This document shows, one piece after another, positions 9,162-17,756 of a stretch of DNA of 64,000 nucleotides (position 1 is the stretch's first letter; the number at the start of each line of letters is the position of its first letter). The DNA is from Anabaena cylindrica PCC 7122 (GTDB lineage: Bacteria > Cyanobacteriota > Cyanobacteriia > Cyanobacteriales > Nostocaceae). The notes beneath the pieces are model-generated. The model was given only the letters and a program-made list of their open reading frames with translations. It made no database searches and had not been told where the DNA came from. A program made the translations under genes and the position numbers. The stretch lies in contig NC_019771.1 in NCBI RefSeq assembly GCF_000317695.1, positions 5,322,001 through 5,386,000 on the forward strand, read 5' to 3'.

Positions 9162-10472
9162 TTAACGGTAAGTAGAAAACTGTCTGACATTACTAACTTC
9201 AGTTATCTCTCTATAGTTTCTGACCTCTTCAAATACCAAGCTTTCCTCACGTCTGCTGGTTGAATCATAGCGGATTTGAGTGACAAATTTTAGGTCTGAT
9301 CTCGATAAGTCAAGATTACCTATTCGCAGTTTATTGAATTCTATTACTTCTGGTTGTAAAGAGTATCTTCCTGCTCTTTGCTCAATCAATCTTGAGCCTG
9401 TGCTGTTGTAAAATTGCACCCAACGATTGTTTTGTAAAGCATATACTGTGTAGACTACATTTGCATATCTAGTAATTGGTTTTTCTAGAATATTTAGTTG
9501 CAAAACTAAGCCTCTTTGGTTGGAATTAACTAGTCTGCCAAATTGTAGTAAGCCGCTCCAGCCGTTGTTACGAAAAGCTTTTGATGAGTTACGATTTTGC
9601 TCTCTGCCATATCCTTGTCTACGACGATAGTCATCGTCATCATCACGTCTGCGATTATTATATTGACGATCATAGACTGTTTGAGTGTTAGTTGATGTGC
9701 TGATATTGGTAAACTGTCTAACGCTACTAATTTCAGTAACCTCTCTGTAGTTTCTGATATCTTCAAATACTAAGCTTTCTTCACGTCTGCTGGCAGAATC
9801 ATAGCGAATTTGAGTGACAAATCTCAGGTCTGACTTCGATAAGTCAAGATTACCTAGCCGCAGTTTGTTGTATTCTATTATTTCTGGTTGTAAAGAGTAT
9901 CTTCCTGCTCTTTGCTCAATTAATCTTGAGCCTGTACTGCTGTAAAATTTCACCCAACGATTATTCTGCCGAGCATACACAGTGTAGACTACATTTGCAT
10001 ATCTAGTAATTGGTTTTTCTAGAATATCTAGCTGTAAAATTAAGGCTCTTTGCTTGGAATTAACTAGCCTTCCTGATTTCAGTAAACAACTCCAGTCTTT
10101 GTTCCGAAAAGCTTTTGATGACTGATAACGTTGTTCATTTCTGCGATAGTTGTTCTTACGATCATCATCATCATCATCATCGTCATCATCATCATCATCA
10201 TAACGTCCGCGACGATTATTGTTACGATCATCATCGTCATCGTCATCATCTCCAGCAATCAAAAAAGTTGACTTTTTCATTCCGCTCAACGGATTTGAGA
10301 ATGAATTAGTTCCTGGTTCTGTTAGTTCAAGATGTTGACTTTGTAAATTCTGTTCTACTTGGGTTGTTAAGGAGAAAACTGGAGAGGGGAGAGCAACGGT
10401 AGCTAAGACAGAGATACTAGTAACTGTCAAAACACCTTGACGAAAAAACTTGAATGAAGGTTGAGGTAACAT
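9162..10472 (-). CDS. secreted protein with tandem ~140-residue duplication and poly-Asp linkers
   Basis: A 436-residue protein. A hydrophobic N-terminus (residues ~10-34) looks like a signal sequence. Residues ~74-105 contain runs of 8 and 13 aspartates mixed with Arg/Asn. Two copies of a ~140-residue unit follow (~118-256 and ~296-436), each starting SSKAFRN and sharing RLIEQRAGRYSLQP and VTQIRYDS; they are roughly 85 percent identical by eye. A second acidic-basic linker (NNRRRDDDDDYRRRQGYG) separates them. Copy 1 has one cysteine (WSCLLK) where copy 2 has glycine. The unit is rich in beta-strand pattern and I do not recognise it. Acidic runs suggest cation binding, which is inference only. 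Confidence 0.8.
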   Translation of the reverse strand: MLPQPSFKFFRQGVLTVTSISVLATVALPSPVFSLTTQVEQNLQSQHLELTEPGTNSFSNPLSGMKKSTFLIAGDDDDDDDDRNNNRRGRYDDDDDDDDDDDDDRKNNYRRNEQRYQSSKAFRNKDWSCLLKSGRLVNSKQRALILQLDILEKPITRYANVVYTVYARQNNRWVKFYSSTGSRLIEQRAGRYSLQPEIIEYNKLRLGNLDLSKSDLRFVTQIRYDSASRREESLVFEDIRNYREVTEISSVRQFTNISTSTNTQTVYDRQYNNRRRDDDDDYRRRQGYGREQNRNSSKAFRNNGWSGLLQFGRLVNSNQRGLVLQLNILEKPITRYANVVYTVYALQNNRWVQFYNSTGSRLIEQRAGRYSLQPEVIEFNKLRIGNLDLSRSDLKFVTQIRYDSTSRREESLVFEEVRNYREITEVSNVRQFSTYR

Positions 10473-11217
10473 GGGAATCCTTCTGTGACTTGACTTTTCA
10501 AATGGTCTACTGAGTCTTTATTGGAACGACAGAAGGTAAAAGAGATAAGTTCCCAAGTTTGTGTAATTTTCTACAATTGCTATCAGTCGCAAGTTGTTCT
10601 ATAGTAGTCACCGTCTGAGTTGAATTGCGTGAAGATATAGTGTTTTTCACTAAGCGTGATATACAAAATTACCCCTCCTCAACCCTCCCCTTGGTAAGGC
10701 GCGATAGCACGAGTGGGGTGTATTTCATGAGCTTGGGAATTGCCATATAGTGTTTCTCTGTCAAATGCAATACAATTGAGGACTAAGAAACCTTACTTCT
10801 ACAGACTTTGTAATTGAAAACTATGCTTCACTGATCTGAAAACCAAAATTTTATAACCCGTTACAATAAGCAAAACTCCGTCATAGCTGTTGTGATTTTG
10901 CTACGACGGAGAAGGAAGAAATTGAAACATCAAGATGAAATGCTTACGCTACAAGGGCAGAAAAAAGTAAAAATGAAGACTTAATTTACCTTTTACCTTT
11001 GCTTTCTCCCTCGATGTTTCCTACTGTGCTAGATGTACTAAATATATCGGTTTTTATTTTTGGCGAAAGTATTAAAATTATCAATTTTGATGTATTAAAA
11101 TGTACAATTGTTGAAAATCAATCATTCAATGGTGTGATTTTGTGCCTATTTACAAAGCTTTTGCGAGATTCTATATAAAAAATTAAATTTATTCCAATAC
11201 TATTGAATGATTAAATT
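10473..11217. other. gene-free gap with MITE-like copy and hairpin
   Basis: 745 bp with no supported gene. It holds a MITE-like repeat (10635-10755, separate entry), a hairpin with perfect CTCCGTC/GACGGAG arms at 10876-10911, and opposing GAAACATC / GATGTTTC arms near 10923 and 11013. The last pair could bracket a structured transcript, but nothing matches an RNA family I know. Promoters for the poly-Asp gene and the CbiG-like gene lie at either end. Confidence 0.45.
10635..10755. repeat. MITE-like repeat flanked by 11-bp direct repeats
   Basis: The core (about 10657-10744) shares TACAAAATTACCCCTCC, CAACCCTCCCCTT and GTGGGGTGTATTTCATGAG with the two copies at 19225-19332 and 19559-19677. The same 11 bp, ATATAGTGTTT, occur at 10635-10645 and 10745-10755 on either side. 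Confidence 0.65.
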
Positions 11218-11658
11218 ATGCAAGTAGATTTATTTTTTCTACAAGTTTTATGGGTGGGTATAGGTTGTCAAAAAGGCATTTCTTACCACTTAATTAATGC
11301 TGCTATTGAGAAAATTTTTCGAGAATATCAACTTGCTGATACTGATATAGCGGGTATTGCGACTATTGAATCTAAAGCGTTGGAAGTTGGTTTAAGGGAA
11401 TTTTGTCATATCCATAATTTTCCTTTAAAAACTTTCACAGCAGAATTTTTATCTAGTGTCTGTGTTCCTAACCCTGCCAAAATTGTTGAAGGGTTAGTAG
11501 GAACACCGAGTGTTGCCGAGGCATCTGCTATTCTGGCTGCTAAGGAAATTGCTGCCGACGGTGTGAGGTTATTAGTCCCGAAGCAAATTTTTCGCTTACC
11601 AGGAGAATCAGGTAGTATCACGATAGCTGTTGCTCAAGGGATTAGGGGTTTTATTTAG
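11218..11658 (+). CDS. CbiG C-terminal domain protein (cobalamin biosynthesis)
   Basis: A 146-residue protein matching the C-terminal domain of CbiG, the cobalt-precorrin-5A hydrolase of anaerobic-type B12 synthesis. The family start (LWVGIGCQKGISYHLINAAI), the middle (GIATIESKALEVGLREFC) and the motif GTPSVAEASAILAA are all present. In many cyanobacteria the CbiG domains are fused to CbiH/CobJ; here the C-terminal domain stands alone. No other cob/cbi gene is in the window and no cobalamin riboswitch was recognised upstream. The ATG at 11218 lacks a good ribosome site; GTG 11254, just at the domain edge, is an alternative. Confidence 0.8.
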   Translation: MQVDLFFLQVLWVGIGCQKGISYHLINAAIEKIFREYQLADTDIAGIATIESKALEVGLREFCHIHNFPLKTFTAEFLSSVCVPNPAKIVEGLVGTPSVAEASAILAAKEIAADGVRLLVPKQIFRLPGESGSITIAVAQGIRGFI

Positions 11659-11978
11659 AGACTTCTAAATAAAAAATATCCCAAAATTTCTTGTGGTGTA
11701 GGCATTCTCACCTTCTAAGAATAGAAGGACGGGCAGGATGCCCATCCCACAAGATTGGATCATCTATTTTGTGGAGTTCTCTTAGGATTTATAGTAGTTT
11801 TAAGCTGTTGTGCATTTAATTTGTATAAGTCTGGCGGGCAAGATGCCCACCCCACAAGATTTAAACATTTTAGGATTGTCAAATTTAGGTGCTTAACAGC
11901 TTACTAATTTTATATAAAGTCGCGCTAAATAAATATTGTAGAGACGTTTGTGGGGATTCTCGACTCTACATTAGCAAT
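11659..11978. repeat. intergenic GGGCAAGATGCCC repeats
   Basis: A 320-bp gap between convergent genes. It contains two copies of a dispersed repeat with the core GGGCAGGATGCCCATCCCAC (about 11731-11753) and GGGCAAGATGCCCACCCCAC (about 11834-11857), both followed by AAGAT. Shorter relatives occur at 19722 and 35784. Nothing else is seen. Confidence 0.6.
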
Positions 11979-12332
11979 TCAATCAACTACTCTCAGAAAA
12001 TAGTTAATGAGACTAGAAACAATGGAAAGCACGATAGAACCGAGAAAAGCAGGTACAAAACCCTGAATCTCGAAACCGGAACCTGGAGTGATAGCGCTTG
12101 CCAGCCAAAGAGTTAAAGCGTTGATGACAAATGTAAATAAACCAAATGTAATTAAGGTAATGGGAAATGCTAACAAACCTAAAATTGGACGGATAATGGC
12201 ATTCACTAAACCGATGACTATGGCGGCAAGCAGGGCAGCTACAAAAGTTTTGATGATGAATCCAGGCACGATTTTAGCGGTAATTAATAATGCTACCGCA
12301 GTACCAAGCCAAGTGAATAAAAAGTTTTTCAT
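11979..12332 (-). CDS. phage holin family protein (superfamily IV, 4-TM)
   Basis: A 117-residue membrane protein with four predicted helices. The conserved family core ALLAAIVIGLVNAIIRPIL followed by LAFPITLITFGLFTFVINALTLWLAS is typical of PF04020 (mycobacterial-type four-TM holin superfamily). Despite the name, chromosomal cyanobacterial members are ordinary membrane proteins of unknown role; there is no phage gene nearby. The ATG start at 12332 sits at the natural N-terminus. It is probably monocistronic. Confidence 0.85.
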   Translation of the reverse strand: MKNFLFTWLGTAVALLITAKIVPGFIIKTFVAALLAAIVIGLVNAIIRPILGLLAFPITLITFGLFTFVINALTLWLASAITPGSGFEIQGFVPAFLGSIVLSIVSSLINYFLRVVD

Positions 12333-12431
12333 ATCAATGTTAAGTAGTTGTGGAGAATAAATTATCTAGTTAGGGGAAAGAATGAAGCGATTTCATTTGT
12401 GTTTAAATGACATTTTCGATTCAGTCTGAGG

Positions 12432-13286
12432 TTATTGGGGCAATCGTCGCACGAAAGCTTCCCAAGTAGCGCCACCAGCTATGCCATCTGGTTGTAAACC
12501 ATAGCGGGTTTGAGCGGCTTTGACTGCTGCTTCAGTTGTGACACCAAAGTCTCCATCTATACGACCTTTCAAAAATCCCAGGTTTTGGAGTAGTTTTTGC
12601 AACTTGACTACTTCTGAACCGCTGTTACCTAAACGCAAAATTGGCCATCCTTCTGCGGTGTATTGAATGATAGGATTTTGCTGTTTAGTGGGAGTGGGCT
12701 GAAAGGGTGTGTTGGGCTTATTGCGGATGGTCGTGCTTTGTCTTGAGGGAATCGGTTTCTGTACAGGTGTGTTATTAATTTTGGGGATTCTATAGGATTG
12801 GGTAGGAACTGTAAAACTGTTGACTGAGGTAGGTTGGGTAGGGGCTAAGGGGATATTGGTAGCAACGGTTGATACATTAGGAAAAAGTTTTTGCCAGGTG
12901 ACAGCATCTACTACTCCATCTGGATTTAAGCCAGCTGCTTGCTTAAACTGGGAAACAGAGCTGGCTGTCCCTGCTTGATAAATGCCATCTATTGCACCTG
13001 TGTAAAAGCCTAGAAGTTTGAGTGCTGCTTGAAGTTCAGAAACACGTTCGCCTTGGCTACCAAGTTTTAAGGTGGGACGGTTAATAGTGTTTGTATTGAA
13101 TTGGGCAATTTTTGCTGGTACTGGGATTCCTACGGGTTGCTGAGTATCAGGTACACGCTTTGTGGATGCGATCGCTCTGACAGCAGAGGAACCGATTAGT
13201 GCAGGTATTGCAGTACACAAAAACAAGTAATACAAATGATTTGGTTTCAAGTAGTTAGAGATACTTGTTGTCAGGTGGCCGTTCAT
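12432..13286 (-). CDS. peptidoglycan-binding protein with two PGB_1 domains
   Basis: An exported protein of about 284 residues. The N-terminus has one hydrophobic segment (HLYYLFLCTAIPALIGSSA) that acts as signal or anchor. Two peptidoglycan-binding-1 domains are present: residues ~75-140 (LKLGSQGERVSELQAALKLL... FYTGAIDGIYQ) and ~210-280 (LRLGNSGSEVVKLQKLLQNL... GRIDGDFGVTT). They are joined by a Pro/Thr/Gln-rich linker. There is no catalytic domain, so it likely tethers to the wall or acts as an adaptor. The frame extends to a TTG at 13301; ATG 13286 was preferred. Confidence 0.88.
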   Translation of the reverse strand: MNGHLTTSISNYLKPNHLYYLFLCTAIPALIGSSAVRAIASTKRVPDTQQPVGIPVPAKIAQFNTNTINRPTLKLGSQGERVSELQAALKLLGFYTGAIDGIYQAGTASSVSQFKQAAGLNPDGVVDAVTWQKLFPNVSTVATNIPLAPTQPTSVNSFTVPTQSYRIPKINNTPVQKPIPSRQSTTIRNKPNTPFQPTPTKQQNPIIQYTAEGWPILRLGNSGSEVVKLQKLLQNLGFLKGRIDGDFGVTTEAAVKAAQTRYGLQPDGIAGGATWEAFVRRLPQ

Positions 13287-13366
13287 AAAATTTACGTGCA
13301 ATCTTCTGTTGTTGATCTTACAGCTATGCGATCGCTCTAGAACATGATGACATTTCCCATAGCCCG

Positions 13367-14638
13367 CTAAATAACTGATTTAATTGCCTCTTCTTGACCT
13401 ACTAAAGACAAATATGGTTCCTGTAAATACTGTTTAGCCGCTGTCATCGCTAACTTAGCACTGACTTTGTTGATCATTTCGGCAAATTCTTGGTCAAATG
13501 CTATTCCTAAGCCGAGAATTTCATACCAGCCATATATTTGAGCAATTTGTCCGTTAGTTTGCTTACCCAATGCGTACTGACCCAGTATTTTATTTTTAGC
13601 TGTTTGCAGTGCATCTGCGGTGAGTTCAGTGGTGCAGAGTAGTTCTACTTCTTGGCGTAGTCCTTGGAGTGCCACACTGGTATTTTCGGGTGCAGTTCCC
13701 ATATAAACGATAAATGAGGCTGGAAATAGGCGTGTGGAGTAAATTGCAGAGACTTCGTAGGCTAAACCCCGCTTTTCCCGTAATTCCACAAACAAGCGGC
13801 TAGAAAGACCATTTCCTAGGTAGGTAGACAGTAATTTGAGGGCAGCATATCCTGGAGCGCTCACTGATGGCCCCATATAACCTAACATGACGATTGATTG
13901 CTGTGTATTTAAAGGTTTGAGGCAAGATTTTGGTGTGACAGAAATTCCCGGTAAGTCCAGTATATGGCGTGGTTGGGCTGGAGGCAGCCAATCACCAAAG
14001 ACTGCTGTGACTAACTCTAGGGCTTCTGATGGTTTAATCCGTCCAGCAATACTAATTACCACATTATCTGGACGAAAGTGAGTTTGGTGAAACTGTACCA
14101 AGTCTGCACGGGTGATACTATTGAGAGTTGATTCATGTCCTAAAACTGACATGGAATATGGATGCTCTTGGTACATTGCTTGCCGGATTTGCTCAAAAGC
14201 GAGGCTAAAAGGTTGTTCTTTTTGAGAGCGAATATCTTGTAATGCTAACCGGCGTTCTAGTTCGACTTGGGTTTCGGGAAATGTGGGCGATCGCAATAAC
14301 AACCCCGATAATGCTAAAATTTCTGCAAAATCTGCACTCACCGTCTTTAAGGACAGTAAAAAATAATCCGTACCCGCATCTGTACTTAAACTTGCCCCTA
14401 CAGACTCGACTTTTTCGGCAATTTCTAAACTAGATAAACCATCACAACCCTTAGTCATTACCGCTGATAGCAAATGTGCTAACCCAGATTGTTCTCTGCT
14501 TTCGTAACAACTACCAGCACGCACAAAAATGCGTCCGGCAATAATATCCGCAGCTTGATTTTCTGCCACCAAGACAACAATACCGTTCGGTAATACGGTG
14601 CGATGGATAGAAGAGTTAGAATTATTTATAGTTTGCAT
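13367..14638 (-). CDS. M16-family peptidase-like protein, catalytically degenerate subunit
   Basis: 423 residues with the M16 fold (LPNGIVVLVAENQAADIIAGRIFVRAG at the start, then two half-domains). The zinc motif HxxEH is absent: the equivalent position reads HLLSAVMTKG, so the second His and the Glu are missing. The C-terminal half is intact and contains the GLSSRLFVELREKRGLAYEV segment. This is the pattern of the non-catalytic partner in heterodimeric M16B proteases. It lies 81 bp downstream of the catalytic gene at 14720-15985 in the same orientation, which supports a two-subunit protease. The substrate is unknown. Confidence 0.88.
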   Translation of the reverse strand: MQTINNSNSSIHRTVLPNGIVVLVAENQAADIIAGRIFVRAGSCYESREQSGLAHLLSAVMTKGCDGLSSLEIAEKVESVGASLSTDAGTDYFLLSLKTVSADFAEILALSGLLLRSPTFPETQVELERRLALQDIRSQKEQPFSLAFEQIRQAMYQEHPYSMSVLGHESTLNSITRADLVQFHQTHFRPDNVVISIAGRIKPSEALELVTAVFGDWLPPAQPRHILDLPGISVTPKSCLKPLNTQQSIVMLGYMGPSVSAPGYAALKLLSTYLGNGLSSRLFVELREKRGLAYEVSAIYSTRLFPASFIVYMGTAPENTSVALQGLRQEVELLCTTELTADALQTAKNKILGQYALGKQTNGQIAQIYGWYEILGLGIAFDQEFAEMINKVSAKLAMTAAKQYLQEPYLSLVGQEEAIKSVI

Positions 14639-14719
14639 TCTTTAGTCAAAAGGTTGATGGTTAATGGTCAATAATCAAAAGTCACAAGCTTTTATAGCTC
14701 ATGACTAAGTGGTTAATGA

Positions 14720-15985
14720 CTAATAGGGTTTAATAACAGTAACCGCGTAATTCTGTAGTGAAAGGTACTGCCGTGCTAATTGTTGTAGTTCTTGAGCATC
14801 AAAGGACTGAATTATCTGGGGATAAGTAACGGCTAATTCAGCTTTGGCAATGGTATTGTAATAACCATAAAGTGAAGAAAGCTGATTAGGCGCTTCTGTA
14901 GAAAAAGCATATTCATTACACAATGATCTACAGGTGCGGTTAACTTCTTGTTCACTAATACCTATAGTTTGCAAGTCATACAAATGGTTACAAATTAAAG
15001 ACTCCACGCGCTCTAAATATTCTGGCTCTAACCAAGCAGTAATTGTGAATAAACTTGATTCCCGTTGCAGAGAAAAATTACTACAAATTGCCTGTACCAA
15101 TTGCTTTTCTTCCCGTAAATCATGAACTAAGCGAGAAGTTCTTCCTTCTGCTAGTAACACCGAAAGAAATTCTAAACCATGATTTGTACGGAGTTGTTCT
15201 ACCCCAGGTGCTATCCACGCCATCATTAACCTAGCTTGCTCTAGCCTTGGTAAAATAAACTCTTGACGGCGAATTCCTGTAATTACTGGTTGTATTATTT
15301 TCTGAGATGGGGGACAATTAGAGCCACCATTAAAATCTGAAAAGTTGCGATTTACAAGTTCCCAAGCTGGTTCTTGAGCAATTCCCCCCACAATTACCAC
15401 CGTCATATTTTCCGGTTGGTAGTGAGAACGATGAAAACAGCGCATTGCTTCTGGCGAATGCTGCATCAATTCTTGTTCAGTACCTAACACAGAACGTCCA
15501 TAAGGATGATCTTGATAGACGTTTTTGAGCAGCGATTCAAATCCTATCCAATCAGGATCATCAGCGCATGAGCGAATTTCCTCTAAAACTACGTCCCGTT
15601 CGCGGATAAATTCATCGTCGGGAATGGACGCATTTAGCAGGAGTTCGCTTAATTGTGGTAAGGTATCCGCTAAGTAAGAGGTAGCTGTAGTCAGAGAGTA
15701 ATGGGCATAATCATGACTTGTCGCCGCATTACTCACACCACCCATCTTTTCAATGTTATAATCGAACTCCCCAGGGGGTAAGGTGGCTGTACCTTTAAAA
15801 ATCATGTGTTCTAAAAAGTGAGCCATTCCGAACCAAGGTTCAGGCTCTAAAGTGGCTCCAGCACGAACCCAAACATCAGACACCACTACAGGGGTAGTAG
15901 GAATCTCCTGATGAATAAAAGTCAAACCATTGTCTAGGTGAAGAACCGAGGCTGGAAACACTGTTTTAGTTAGGTATTTTGTCAA
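14720..15985 (-). CDS. M16-family zinc peptidase, catalytic subunit
   Basis: 421 residues of a mitochondrial-processing-peptidase-like zinc protease. The inverted zinc motif is intact as HFLEH within MAHFLEHMIFKGT, and the distal glutamate lies in the DVVLEEIRSCADDPD region. The C-terminal half contains the substrate-binding EGRTSRLVHDLREEKQLVQ segment. No ATG fits: translation appears to start at TTG 15985, just after an in-frame stop 15 bases upstream, so the exact start is uncertain. It is the first gene of a two-gene operon with the degenerate M16 gene. Confidence 0.9.
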   Translation of the reverse strand: MTKYLTKTVFPASVLHLDNGLTFIHQEIPTTPVVVSDVWVRAGATLEPEPWFGMAHFLEHMIFKGTATLPPGEFDYNIEKMGGVSNAATSHDYAHYSLTTATSYLADTLPQLSELLLNASIPDDEFIRERDVVLEEIRSCADDPDWIGFESLLKNVYQDHPYGRSVLGTEQELMQHSPEAMRCFHRSHYQPENMTVVIVGGIAQEPAWELVNRNFSDFNGGSNCPPSQKIIQPVITGIRRQEFILPRLEQARLMMAWIAPGVEQLRTNHGLEFLSVLLAEGRTSRLVHDLREEKQLVQAICSNFSLQRESSLFTITAWLEPEYLERVESLICNHLYDLQTIGISEQEVNRTCRSLCNEYAFSTEAPNQLSSLYGYYNTIAKAELAVTYPQIIQSFDAQELQQLARQYLSLQNYAVTVIKPY

Positions 15986-16340
15986 TTTTTTGTAGCTTCA
16001 ACCACAATTTAGACCAATTTTGTTATCTTAACTCTGAATTTTACTCCAATTAGAATCAAATTATACAGATTTTTGGACTCAATGAAATAAATAAATTGAT
16101 AATTTGTAGGATTTACACGCTGTAAAAATTTAGCGTCATATGTTATTAACGAAATTGGGTTGTTTCAGCCTTTTTGCATAGCATATTAGTGGAAGCTACA
16201 CCTCGTCCAAGTTGAGAATTGGAGTTTTTCAAAAGGAAATAGGGAAGAGTATAGGATTTGGTGTAATAAAACCCGATTAAGAAAAAACTATGGGTTTTAA
16301 AGTAGACGCGGTTTAATACTAAGTTTTGAAATAGTTAAAA
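15986..16340. other. gap upstream of M16 operon
   Basis: About 355 bp with no coding signal. An AAAACCC / GGGTTTT hairpin lies at about 16267-16297. The right part must carry the M16 operon promoter; no confident box is seen. On the far side it meets the terminator of the 6S-like RNA. Confidence 0.4.
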
Positions 16341-16365
16341 CTCCCAAGTTGCAACAACCTGGGAG
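16341..16365 (-). terminator. terminator of the purK/6S-like unit
   Basis: On the minus strand CTCCCAGGTT pairs fully with AACTTGGGAG (one G-U wobble, 5-nt loop), followed by TTTTAAC. On the plus strand the same bases would leave an A-C mismatch, so the hairpin is better formed by a minus-strand transcript. Confidence 0.7.
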
Positions 16366-16371
16366 CTAAAA

Positions 16372-16560
16372 TTTTTGAGTTCACCGCAACGCCGTCTTAC
16401 CTAAGTTTATGACCTGGTTAAACCAGGGGGGAACGGCTGTTTCTCGTTTAAAGTTTCCGGGTACAAGCCCGGTATACTGCCACAAGAACTCTTTTGCTCC
16501 CTTTTCTTTAAAGACATAGATCAAAAAACTTGGGGGCAGTCACCAACGTCGTAGTGCAAC
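16372..16560 (-). ncRNA. candidate 6S RNA (SsaA/SsrS type)
   Basis: A gene-free, structured stretch of about 190 bases directly downstream of purK and before a minus-strand terminator. In cyanobacteria 6S RNA is known from the purK neighbourhood and can be co-transcribed with it. The minus-strand sequence reads GTTGGTGACTGCCCCC near the 5' end, has a central CCGGG-CTTGTA-CCCGG hairpin (16457-16472), a CCTGGTTTAACCAGG hairpin (16412-16426), and long irregular outer arms including CCAAGTTT pairing AAACTTAGG. The size and outer-stem/bulge plan fit 6S. Ends are approximate. The identity rests on position and shape, not on an alignment. Confidence 0.55.
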
Positions 16561-16622
16561 TAGTTCATTATAACTTTCAAAATCAGTTTGTGTGTTGAAT
16601 ATGCAAAAGTTGGCGAAAATTT

Positions 16623-17756
16623 TTATTGAGGATACCAGATAGATTCTATGGTATTGATGATAGCCTGGATGACATCTGGGTTTTGCTGCTCTAGTAAAAC
16701 GGTGATATGTCCTAGTTTACGTCCTGGACGAGATGCAGTTTTCCCATACCAGTGCAGGTAAGCTTGGGGAATATTTGCTAGTTTTTGGCGTTGGTTTTGA
16801 TAATCGCTGTGTGAATTTTCATACCCTAGCAAGTTAACCATAACTGCACCAGCACAATTTAAAGCTGGATCAACCAAAGGTAAACCACAAACGGCTCTCA
16901 GGTGTTGTTCAAATTGGGAAATTTCACAAGCATCTAAGGAAAAATGCCCAGAATTATGAGTACGAGGGGCAATTTCATTTACTAGTATTTTGCCCTTAGC
17001 AGTGATAAATAGCTCAATGCCAAATATGCCTACAGCTTGTAGGTTATTTAATAGTGTATGCGCGATCGCTTGAATTTCTTCCTCTTGTTGGGGTGTAATA
17101 TCCGCTGGTGCAATTACTCGACGACAAACCTGTTGTTCTTGTTGGGTTTCTACAACCGGATAGGTGACAATTTCCCCATGAACAGAACGTGCCGCAATTA
17201 TAGCTAATTCTCTGGTAAAGGGAACAAATTCTTCTACTAAAAACTGTGTATTATTTTGACTTACTACTGTTGACAAAGCAGCTAAATCATGAATAACAAA
17301 AGTCCCTTGACCATCATAACCATGTCGTCTCGCTTTGAGAACAATAGGAAAACTCAAATATTCTTTTTTAGCTTGAATATCTTCTGGCTTTTCTAAAGCG
17401 AAAAACTGGGGAACAGGTAAACCTAAATCCCGTAAATAGCAACGTTGCTCATATTTATCTAATAGCGGAGATAAAGCTGCTAATCTGGGACGGAAACAAA
17501 CACCTTGTTTCTCTAAAAAAGATAAAGCATTTAAATTAACAAACTCATTCTCAAAGGTGATCACATCACATTTTGCCGCTAAAGTTTCCGTAGCTGCGGC
17601 ATCATCAACTGCGGCAAAAACAGCTTCTTGAGCAATATATACAGCGGGATCATCTTGGCTAGGAGTTTGTATGACTAATTCTATTCCTAGCTTCTTTGCT
17701 GCATCTCCCATCATCCAGGCAAGTTGTCCGCCACCAATTATACCAACACGTTGCAT
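16623..17756 (-). CDS. purK: 5-(carboxyamino)imidazole ribonucleotide synthase
   Basis: ATP-dependent carboxylation of AIR to N5-CAIR in purine synthesis. The sequence opens MQRVGIIGGGQLAWMMGDAA and carries the ATP-grasp motifs ARRHGYDGQGTFVI and IFGIELFITAKGKILVNEIAPRTHNSGHFS. About 377 residues, normal length. An ATG at 17762 is two codons earlier; the ATG at 17756 overlaps the preceding stop as TGATG, suggesting translational coupling with the pentapeptide gene. A likely 6S RNA follows. Confidence 0.95.
   Translation of the reverse strand: MQRVGIIGGGQLAWMMGDAAKKLGIELVIQTPSQDDPAVYIAQEAVFAAVDDAAATETLAAKCDVITFENEFVNLNALSFLEKQGVCFRPRLAALSPLLDKYEQRCYLRDLGLPVPQFFALEKPEDIQAKKEYLSFPIVLKARRHGYDGQGTFVIHDLAALSTVVSQNNTQFLVEEFVPFTRELAIIAARSVHGEIVTYPVVETQQEQQVCRRVIAPADITPQQEEEIQAIAHTLLNNLQAVGIFGIELFITAKGKILVNEIAPRTHNSGHFSLDACEISQFEQHLRAVCGLPLVDPALNCAGAVMVNLLGYENSHSDYQNQRQKLANIPQAYLHWYGKTASRPGRKLGHITVLLEQQNPDVIQAIINTIESIWYPQ

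Noticed and set aside
10115..10309. Plus-strand ORF with a poly-His run
   Set aside because: Pure antisense shadow of the poly-Asp coding repeat of the 9162 gene.
11979..12332. Prophage signal from the holin-family gene
   Set aside because: The family is common in bacterial chromosomes and no other phage gene, integrase or attachment site is nearby.
16441..16480. tRNA-like T-arm (CCGGGTACAAGCCCGG)
   Set aside because: No cloverleaf can be built; the loop lacks TTC and the hairpin is explained by the 6S-like RNA on the minus strand.
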